Assembly: GCA_947377425.1 (NCBI GenBank) | Contig: CANCFZ010000109.1 | Span: forward strand, 1 to 8,026 | Length of the DNA: 8,026 nt | Direction: 5' to 3' | Source: Flavobacteriaceae bacterium | GTDB taxonomy: Bacteria > Bacteroidota > Bacteroidia > Flavobacteriales > Flavobacteriaceae | Shown here: positions 1 to 6,110 of the stretch, piece after piece | Numbering within the stretch: the first letter of the stretch is position 1 | How the letters are laid out: every line of letters starts with the position of its first letter | The notes under the pieces: generated by a model | The model's input: the letters and a program-made list of their open reading frames with translations, nothing else | The model's database searches: none | What the model was told of the DNA's origin: nothing | Translations under genes and position numbers: made by a program

Positions 1-8
1 AATAAATT

Positions 9-371
9 ATGTTACGAAAAATTATTATTTATGTTGTATTAGCTATAACATTAGTTATAACTTCTTACTTTTTATTTGTTTATTATGCCTCATACAGCGA
101 TGGCGTTCGCTCGGGACAATTAATAAAATTCAGTCACAAAGGTGTGATGTTTAAAACTTGGGAAGGCGAAATTAGTCAAGGACTTTCTGGTTCGCAAACG
201 TTCTCATTTTCGGTTTTAGACAAAGACCAAACGGTAGTTCAAGAACTAAAAGAATTTGAAGGTCAATATGTAAAAGTAACCTACAAAGAGCGTTATAGAA
301 CATTTCCTTGGTGGGGTGATACCAAATATTTTGTTACCGATGTTCAAAAAGACAAATCACCTTTCAATTAA
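9..371 (+). CDS. Small membrane-anchored conserved hypothetical protein (120 aa)
   Basis: The function is unknown. Residues about 4-26 form one strongly hydrophobic segment after a short basic N-terminus (MLRK), so the protein is probably held in the inner membrane by an uncleaved anchor with about 94 residues outside. The rest is rich in beta-type and aromatic residues, with a glycine/lysine stretch at about 32-55 and a tyrosine/tryptophan-rich stretch at about 89-110 (YKERY, PWWGDTKYF). No catalytic motif is visible. From memory, short flavobacterial proteins of this kind are sometimes labelled 6-phosphogluconate dehydrogenase. Nothing here supports that: the protein is far too short and has no Rossmann glycine motif. 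The ATG at 9 is the only sensible start, and the hydrophobic segment follows it directly. Only 6 bases separate its stop from the thioesterase start, so the two are very likely co-transcribed. The frame is complete, but its promoter lies outside the window. Confidence 0.85.
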   Translation: MLRKIIIYVVLAITLVITSYFLFVYYASYSDGVRSGQLIKFSHKGVMFKTWEGEISQGLSGSQTFSFSVLDKDQTVVQELKEFEGQYVKVTYKERYRTFPWWGDTKYFVTDVQKDKSPFN

Positions 372-377
372 TAAAAC

Positions 378-923
378 ATGAGTGAATTTAAAACCGTAAA
401 ATCATCAAGAATTACAATTTCACAATTGATGTTGCCATCGCATACTAACTTTAGTGGTAAAATTCATGGTGGCTATATTTTGTCGTTATTAGATCAAATT
501 GCGTTTGCTTGCGCATCCAAATATTCGGGTAATTATTGTGTTACAGCTTCGGTTGATACGGTAAATTTTTTGAATCCTATTGAAGTTGGTGAATTGGTAA
601 CGCTCAAAGCTAGTGTGAATTATGTTGGAAATAGCTCTATGATTGTTGGCATTCGAGTAGAAGCAGAAAATATTCAAACTGGAGAAGTAAAACATTGCAA
701 TTCATCTTATTTTACAATGGTTGCCAAAGATGAAACTGGAAAAAACACAAAAGTTCCTGTATTAATTCTTTCCAATTTTGAAGAAGTTAGACGTTTTTAT
801 AATTGTGTTAAACAAGTTGCTATTAAGAAAGAGCAAAATCTCCATGAAGAAATTTTTGATTTCAAATCGGATGAAGCTATCTCAGGATTATCAAATTACA
901 ATGTAAAACTTGAAATCAATTAA
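378..923 (+). CDS. Acyl-CoA thioesterase, hotdog fold (YciA/ACOT-like)
   Basis: Probably a cytoplasmic hydrolase that cleaves acyl-CoA to free acid and CoA; there is no signal peptide. The hotdog domain covers about residues 9-121. It shows the family layout: PSHTNFSGKIHGG at 20-32, leading into the central helix with LLDQIAFACA at 37-46, then a strand with VDTVNFLNPIEVGELV at 59-74, and a further strand pair ending near 115. N24 and D39 sit where the conserved active-site Asn and Asp of the YciA/ACOT subfamily are expected. The last 60 or so residues (122-181) lie beyond the hotdog core, are more charged, and include a predicted helix around EEVRRFYNCVKQVAIKKEQ. A single hotdog domain of this type works as a dimer or higher oligomer. 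Chain-length preference cannot be read from sequence. The gene follows the small membrane protein by 6 bases, so it appears to be the second gene of an operon. A 4-hydroxybenzoyl-CoA-type or PaaI-type thioesterase is less likely given the HGG-x6-D pattern. Confidence 0.9.
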   Translation: MSEFKTVKSSRITISQLMLPSHTNFSGKIHGGYILSLLDQIAFACASKYSGNYCVTASVDTVNFLNPIEVGELVTLKASVNYVGNSSMIVGIRVEAENIQTGEVKHCNSSYFTMVAKDETGKNTKVPVLILSNFEEVRRFYNCVKQVAIKKEQNLHEEIFDFKSDEAISGLSNYNVKLEIN

Positions 924-953
924 GGAATTAAACACGATTTTGTCAATACAACA

Positions 954-978
954 ATATAATCATTAGGATATAATCATT
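954..978 (+). repeat. 11-bp direct repeat in the intergenic region (2 copies)
   Basis: The sequence ATATAATCATT occurs at 954-964 and again, identically, at 968-978, separated by AGG. The 14-base period is not a whole number of helical turns. It lies upstream of the cytochrome gene and overlaps the candidate -33 region. It could be a regulator binding site or a chance AT-rich duplication; sequence alone cannot decide. It is not a hairpin, so it is not a terminator for the upstream operon. Confidence 0.6.
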
Positions 979-993
979 TTTTTATTATTTTTG
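963..993 (+). promoter_or_regulatory. Candidate Bacteroidota-type promoter for the cytochrome operon
   Basis: TATTTTTG at 986-993 matches the Bacteroidota -7 consensus TAnnTTTG exactly. A weak -33-like element, TTAG (963-966; consensus TTTG/TTG), lies 19 bases upstream, within the usual spacing. Transcription would start near base 1000, leaving a leader of roughly 13 bases before the ATG at 1013. It falls in the longest non-coding gap of the window, where a new transcription unit is expected. AT-rich DNA gives such matches by chance, so this remains a prediction. Confidence 0.4.
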
Positions 994-1012
994 ATAGAAT
1001 CAAAACAAACTT

Positions 1013-2116
1013 ATGAAAAAACACTACTTATTACTTTTTTGTTTTCTCTTTTTTATAATTATTTTCATTTCTTGTTCAAAATCTGAAGAAGAATACTTAA
1101 CCATTTCACCTGTTTCTGTAAACTTAGCAACCGTTCCTTACTCAAAATTATCCGACTACCATTTTTTTGATGGTGACATTAAAAATTTAAACCCATCCTT
1201 AGATGTACTTCCTTATGAGCCAGCAAGCGCATTGTTTTCTGATTATGCACATAAAAAACGCTTTATTTGGATGCCAAAAGAAACACATGCAACTTATAAT
1301 GGCGATGATAATGTTTTTGAATTTCCTGTTGGTGCTGCTATTGTAAAAACTTTTTACTACGATCATGTTCAACCAAGTAATAGTACAAAAAGAGTTGAAA
1401 CTCGATTATTAATTAGAAAATCAACTGGTTGGCAAGCTTACACTTATGTTTGGAAAGATGACCAAACCGATGCTTTACTAGAAACTACAGGAAATGGATT
1501 ACATGTTCCAGTTACTTGGACAGATGATGATGGAACAACAAAGAATGTTAATTTTTGGATTCCATCTCAAACAGAATGTGTTACTTGTCATAAAATAAAT
1601 CCGAATCAAACTGGTGAAATTACTATTCCAATTGGTCCAAAACCTCAAAATTTAAACACTACTTTTAACTATAGTACTGGAGCAGAAAACCAAATCACTA
1701 AATGGAAAAACGTTGGTTATTTAGGTGATGACATCCCAGCTTTATCTTCAATTCACTCCACTGTAGATTGGAGAGATACCAGCAAATCATTAGAGTTAAG
1801 AGCACGTTCTTATATCGACATAAATTGTGCTCATTGTCATAGAGAAGGCGGACATTGTTCTTATGTTGCGCAACGATTTAATTTCAGCAATACCGATTTA
1901 CATACTTTTGGTGTTTGCTTAACTCCGTTATTTACAATTCAAGATGGTCCTTTCATCATAAATGGTGGTAATGCCGATTATTCGGATATGATTATCAGAA
2001 TGAGTTCAACTCAAAGTGCTGTTATGATGCCATATATAGGAAGAACACTAGTTCATCAAGAAGGGATTCAATTAATGAAAGATTGGATTAACTCCTTACC
2101 AGCAAATTGTCACTAA
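1013..2116 (+). CDS. Lipoprotein diheme c-type cytochrome, SO2930-like family
   Basis: Predicted exported electron-transfer protein with two covalently bound hemes. Residues 1-20 are a lipoprotein signal peptide (MKKHYLLLFC then hydrophobic), ending in FISC with C21 as the lipid-modified cysteine. The mature N-terminus, CSKSEEE, has an acidic run like the surface-export signals known for Bacteroidota lipoproteins. There are two heme c sites, CVTCH at 189-193 and CAHCH at 272-276. A methionine pair at 338-339 (MMPYIG) could supply a distal heme ligand. The region LPYEPASALFSDYAHKKRF (66-84) resembles the N-terminal signature of the family named SO2930 diheme c-type cytochrome (TIGR03806), recalled from memory. 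The length of 367 residues is plausible for that family plus a lipoprotein leader. Extra cysteines at C282, C302 and C366 are unassigned. The gene opens a new transcription unit and is followed after 20 bases by the FG-GAP/ASPIC gene. Its redox partner is not known. The start is fixed by the signal peptide. Confidence 0.87.
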   Translation: MKKHYLLLFCFLFFIIIFISCSKSEEEYLTISPVSVNLATVPYSKLSDYHFFDGDIKNLNPSLDVLPYEPASALFSDYAHKKRFIWMPKETHATYNGDDNVFEFPVGAAIVKTFYYDHVQPSNSTKRVETRLLIRKSTGWQAYTYVWKDDQTDALLETTGNGLHVPVTWTDDDGTTKNVNFWIPSQTECVTCHKINPNQTGEITIPIGPKPQNLNTTFNYSTGAENQITKWKNVGYLGDDIPALSSIHSTVDWRDTSKSLELRARSYIDINCAHCHREGGHCSYVAQRFNFSNTDLHTFGVCLTPLFTIQDGPFIINGGNADYSDMIIRMSSTQSAVMMPYIGRTLVHQEGIQLMKDWINSLPANCH

Positions 2117-2136
2117 AAACAAAAAAACCAACCAAT

Positions 2137-4143
2137 ATGAAAAAAATCACTTTATTATTTATTTTTTGCATGGCATTTCAAATATCTCTTGCACAAAACA
2201 CATGTGCAACAGCATTACCTGCAACTGTTGGAATGACAACTGTTGGTACTATTGTTGGCACAGACATTCCAACTCCAAATTGTATAGCTACAACTGCTAC
2301 AATACCTTTGGCAGAATGGTATACGTATACCCCTACACAAAATCACACAACAACTATCACAACCGATTTACTGGTTAATACAGGAAAAGATACACGTGTA
2401 TATATTTATACTGGTACTTGTGGAAATTTAGTTTGTTATGCTTCAGATGATGACGCAGGCGTAATTGGTAATGGTTATTTATCTATTGTAACATTCAATG
2501 TAACTGCTGGAACTACTTATTATATTTCATGGGATAATCGTTGGAATGCAAGCGGATTTGATTTTCAGCTTATAGAAAACCCTTATGTAGCGCCAGTAAT
2601 ATCTTTTATTTCGCAACCCATTTCAACAACATCGTCAATTTGTAGTGTTGCAGATATGAACGGTGATTATCTAGACGATATTGTTACCGTAGAAACCAAT
2701 CAAATGACAGTACAAAAACAATTGACCACTGGTGGATTTACTCCAATTGTTTACGCTCTTCCTGCATTAACCACAACTCCTGGATGGAGTATTGCTGCTG
2801 GTGATTTTAACAAAGATGGATATAATGATTTGGTTTTTGGAAACAGCAATCGATTAACAGTAATAAAATCAAATACTGGAGGTACGAGCTATACTGAAGT
2901 ACCCTATTCACAAAGTATATTTACTCAAAGAACAAATTTTGTTGACATCAACAATGATGGTAATTTAGACTTATGGGCATGTCATGATGTAGCGCAAAGT
3001 TATTCTTACAGAAATGATGGAGCAGGGAATTTAATTTTCGACACTACTTTCATGCCAACATTAGCCGTTGGTGGAAACTACCAATCACAATGGACAGATT
3101 ATGATAATGACGGTGATATCGATATGTATCTTGCAAAATGTCGTGCTAGTGCCGCTGTTGGTGATCCGCAAAGAATTAATCTTCTGTACAAAAATAATGG
3201 AAATGGTACTTTCACAGAATCTGGTGCAATTGCAGGAGTTAATGACGGTTCTCAATCATGGTCATCAGCAATTGAAGATTTTGATAATGATGGTGATATG
3301 GACATTCTTTTATCTAATATTTCTGACACTAATAAATTATACCGAAATAATGGAGATGGTACTTTTACTGATGTTTTTGGAGCTTCCGGAATTGATCCGC
3401 AAGTAGGTTCTTGGGAACTGCAAGCTTGTGATTTTAACAATGATGGAAAAATAGATTTCCTTTGGCAAAACACAAAAGAATTATATTTAAACAATGGAAA
3501 TTTAACTTTTACAGGTTATGACTTACCATTTAGCGAAGGTGGAATAGGCGATTTAAACAACGATGGTTTTCTTGATGTTCAATTCAATAATCAAGTATAT
3601 TTCAATGTTCCAAATGCAAATAATTGGCTAAAAATCAATCTTCAAGGAATTCAAAGTAACCGAAACGGAATTGGAGCACGAGTTGAAATCTATGGCTCTT
3701 TTGGGAAACAAATAAGAGAAATTAAAAGCGGAAATGGTTTTAGTCATCAAAGTACTTTAAATGCTCATTTCGGAATTGGAACTGAAACCGCTGTAAGTCA
3801 AATTATTGTTAGATGGCCATCTGGCTTAGTCGACACTATCACTAATCCAACAATAAATCAAGCAACATTAGTTGTAGAAGGTTCTACAATGGCTACTGAA
3901 AACTTTAACAATACTGCTTTTAGTTTATATCCAATTCCTGCTAAAAATATACTTAATATTAGAACAAATGAAAAGACAACAATGAAATTAGCACAGATTT
4001 ATGACTTAAATGGAAAATTAATTCTTGAAACTAAATTAATTACACCAACAATAAACACAGAGTCTTTAAGCAAAGGAACTTACATCTTAATGTTGAGAGA
4101 TAGTAATGATAAAGATTACTCTCAGAAATTTATAAAAGACTAA
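2137..4143 (+). CDS. CRTAC1-like secreted protein: FG-GAP/VCBS propeller, ASPIC/UnbV domain, T9SS sorting tail
   Basis: Predicted cell-surface or secreted protein of 668 residues, exported by Sec and then by the type IX system. The signal peptide is residues 1-19 (cleavage SLA|Q). Residues 21-150 form a beta-rich N-terminal domain resembling PPC-type domains (PLAEWYTYTP, VYIYTGTC, TYYISWDN). Seven D-x-N-x-D-G-x-x-D-like motifs follow, starting at about 173, 223, 270, 321, 381, 432 and 472. They are spaced 40-60 residues apart, as expected for a seven-bladed propeller with calcium-binding loops; the first (DMNGDYLDD) is degenerate. An ASPIC/UnbV domain covers about 497-581 (GIGARVEIYG, IIVRWPSG). 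Residues 595-668 are a T9SS type A sorting domain (LYPIPAKNILNI, IYDLNGKLIL, LSKGTYILML). I chose the ATG at 2137 because a signal peptide starts there; extending to a TTG at 2107 would add ten polar residues and overlap the cytochrome gene. Ligand and function are unknown. It is very likely co-transcribed with the cytochrome. Confidence 0.9.
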   Translation: MKKITLLFIFCMAFQISLAQNTCATALPATVGMTTVGTIVGTDIPTPNCIATTATIPLAEWYTYTPTQNHTTTITTDLLVNTGKDTRVYIYTGTCGNLVCYASDDDAGVIGNGYLSIVTFNVTAGTTYYISWDNRWNASGFDFQLIENPYVAPVISFISQPISTTSSICSVADMNGDYLDDIVTVETNQMTVQKQLTTGGFTPIVYALPALTTTPGWSIAAGDFNKDGYNDLVFGNSNRLTVIKSNTGGTSYTEVPYSQSIFTQRTNFVDINNDGNLDLWACHDVAQSYSYRNDGAGNLIFDTTFMPTLAVGGNYQSQWTDYDNDGDIDMYLAKCRASAAVGDPQRINLLYKNNGNGTFTESGAIAGVNDGSQSWSSAIEDFDNDGDMDILLSNISDTNKLYRNNGDGTFTDVFGASGIDPQVGSWELQACDFNNDGKIDFLWQNTKELYLNNGNLTFTGYDLPFSEGGIGDLNNDGFLDVQFNNQVYFNVPNANNWLKINLQGIQSNRNGIGARVEIYGSFGKQIREIKSGNGFSHQSTLNAHFGIGTETAVSQIIVRWPSGLVDTITNPTINQATLVVEGSTMATENFNNTAFSLYPIPAKNILNIRTNEKTTMKLAQIYDLNGKLILETKLITPTINTESLSKGTYILMLRDSNDKDYSQKFIKD

Positions 4144-4183
4144 GTTTTTATTTAAGAATACCAAATTCAAAAAAATATTTTAG

Positions 4184-6103
4184 ATGAATTTTATCTCAAA
4201 ACTATACATTTTACTTTTGTTTTTTTCAACAATAGTAGTAGCTCAAAAAAATATTGATCCAACTCCCGAAGATATTACTCTTGCAAAAAAAATAAGAGAA
4301 ACTCACGATAAAGATGATGTTGCAATTCTTGAAAGTACAGAAAACATACTATTTGGTTTAAATAAAAATGAATCTAAAGTTACTGTAACCAATTCGGTTA
4401 TCGAAAAATTAATGAATATTAATCATAGAGCCAATATTAGAAAATATGAATTTTATGATAGTGAATCGAGTATTCAAACATTTAATATAAAATATAGAAA
4501 CGACAAGAATGCTAATAATTACATAACCGATGAGTTTTATAAAGACAATGATTTGTTTTACAATGATGCACGAGTAAAACATACAGTAGTAAATTTTCCA
4601 GTTCAAGGATATATTTATAACTATGAACTTGAGAAAAAATATGAAGATGTAAAGTATTTTACGGCACTTTATTTTAATGATGAATTTCCAATAATAAAAA
4701 AACAAATCATAGTTACTGTTCCAGAATGGTTAAATATTGAATTGAAAGAGTTTAATTTTGATAGTGCAAAAGTTGTCAAATCTCAAACAAAAGATTCTAA
4801 AAACAATACAATTTATACTTATACATTAAATGATGTTCCAGCTATGAGCAAAGAAGAAGATGCTCCTGGAAGAAGTTATTTGTATCCACATATTCTTTTG
4901 ATAGCAAAATCGTATACTTTAAAAGGTAAAGAAGTAACTTTATTTAACTCGACTGCCGATTTATACAAATGGTACAAATCATTGGTAGATTTAATGAAAG
5001 ATGACACTTCAATAATGAAAAGCAAAGTAACCGAACTCACTGCTAATGCTAAAACCGATGAAGAGAAAATAAAAAACATTTATTATTGGGTTCAAGACAA
5101 CATCCGATATATTGCCTTTGAAGACGGAATTGCTGGTTTCAAACCCGATGAATCCAATCATGTTTTTGAAAATCGTTTTGGTGATTGTAAAGGAATGGCA
5201 AATCTTATCAAACAAATGCTGAAATTAGCTGGTTTTGACGCCAGATTAACTTGGATTGGAACAAAGCACATTGCTTATGATTACAAAACACCTTCTTTGG
5301 CAGTTGACAATCACATGATTTGTGCCTTATTTTTTAAAGGAAAAAAATATTTTCTTGACGGAACTGAAAAATACAATTCCTTTGGAGAATATGCCGAACG
5401 AATTCAAAACAAAGAAGTTATGATTGAAGACGGTGATAAATTCATTATTGATAAAATTCCATTGGGAACAAGTGATTCAAATAAAGAATCTTTCAAAGCT
5501 AATTTGACTATTGAAAACGAAAAGCTAAAAGGTACTTGTTCAAAAAATTATTTAGGCGAAAGTAGAGCACAACTTTTATATGTTTATAACACTTTTAAAA
5601 GCGATAAAAAAGACGAAACATTAGAAAATTATTTAGCTAAAAGTGATAAAAACATACTTGTAACCAATATTAAAACTTCCGATTTAAAAAATCGTGACAT
5701 TAAACTTACAATAGATTATAATGTTGAAGTCGAAAACAAAGTTTCAAGTTTTGATAATGACATGTATATCGATTTAGAATACATGAATGAATTTAAAGGA
5801 TTCGAACTAAAAGATAGAAAAACAGACTACCAGTTTGATTTCAAAAAAAATTATGAATCGGTAGTTACTTTGGCAATTCCAACAGGATATAAAGTTACAA
5901 AATTACCTACAGACTTGATTGTTAAAGAAAATAATTTTGATATTTCAATTTCATTCCAAAAAACAGATAAAGAAATCATTTATAAGAAATCATTTATATT
6001 TAAAAATGGAGAAATAAAAGCTTCTGAAATTACAAAATGGAATGATTTTATTAAAAACCTAATTAGCAACTACAACCAACAAATTACACTTTCAAAACAA
6101 TAA
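4184..6103 (+). CDS. Exported DUF3857 / transglutaminase-like protein with intact catalytic triad
   Basis: Predicted periplasmic or envelope protein of 639 residues with a papain-like transglutaminase fold; whether it acts as a protease, amidase or cross-linker is unknown. The signal peptide is residues 1-20 (cleavage VVA|Q). A DUF3857-type beta-rich region covers about 60-230. The transglutaminase-like core is about 280-400: YYWVQDNIRY at 300-309, then the nucleophile in FGDCKGMANL (C335), the histidine in VDNHMIC (H377) and the aspartate in YFLDGTEKY (D392). The spacing of 42 and 15 residues fits a Cys-His-Asp triad. Residues about 430-639 are a beta-rich C-terminal region like the DUF3858-type tail of such proteins. 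The gene begins 40 bases after the T9SS gene, a gap with no visible terminator, so it may be read from upstream or have its own promoter. The next gene starts 7 bases after its stop and appears to be a divergent relative. The start is supported by the signal peptide. Confidence 0.9.
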   Translation: MNFISKLYILLLFFSTIVVAQKNIDPTPEDITLAKKIRETHDKDDVAILESTENILFGLNKNESKVTVTNSVIEKLMNINHRANIRKYEFYDSESSIQTFNIKYRNDKNANNYITDEFYKDNDLFYNDARVKHTVVNFPVQGYIYNYELEKKYEDVKYFTALYFNDEFPIIKKQIIVTVPEWLNIELKEFNFDSAKVVKSQTKDSKNNTIYTYTLNDVPAMSKEEDAPGRSYLYPHILLIAKSYTLKGKEVTLFNSTADLYKWYKSLVDLMKDDTSIMKSKVTELTANAKTDEEKIKNIYYWVQDNIRYIAFEDGIAGFKPDESNHVFENRFGDCKGMANLIKQMLKLAGFDARLTWIGTKHIAYDYKTPSLAVDNHMICALFFKGKKYFLDGTEKYNSFGEYAERIQNKEVMIEDGDKFIIDKIPLGTSDSNKESFKANLTIENEKLKGTCSKNYLGESRAQLLYVYNTFKSDKKDETLENYLAKSDKNILVTNIKTSDLKNRDIKLTIDYNVEVENKVSSFDNDMYIDLEYMNEFKGFELKDRKTDYQFDFKKNYESVVTLAIPTGYKVTKLPTDLIVKENNFDISISFQKTDKEIIYKKSFIFKNGEIKASEITKWNDFIKNLISNYNQQITLSKQ

Positions 6104-6110
6104 AAATCAC

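Noticed and set aside
924..1012. A terminator for the thioesterase operon, or a small RNA, in the 89-base gap
   Set aside because: I found no stable inverted repeat followed by a T-run; the T-rich stretch at 977-992 is preceded by a direct repeat, not a hairpin.
2107..2136. Longer start (TTG at 2107) for the FG-GAP/ASPIC protein, overlapping the cytochrome gene by ten bases
   Set aside because: The extension is ten polar residues ahead of a good signal peptide, which would bury the export signal; ATG 2137 gives a standard N-terminus.
3068..3406. A 112-codon frame in another phase within the propeller gene, and opposite-strand frames at 489-695, 3252-3494, 4409-4705, 4876-5079 and 5009-5215
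   Set aside because: All are contained in well-supported genes and have no recognisable domain; they arise from repeat-rich or AT-rich coding sequence.
4176..4183. TATTTTAG just before the transglutaminase-like gene, close to the -7 promoter consensus
   Set aside because: It directly abuts the ATG at 4184, so transcription would start inside the coding region; the final TTTG is also imperfect.
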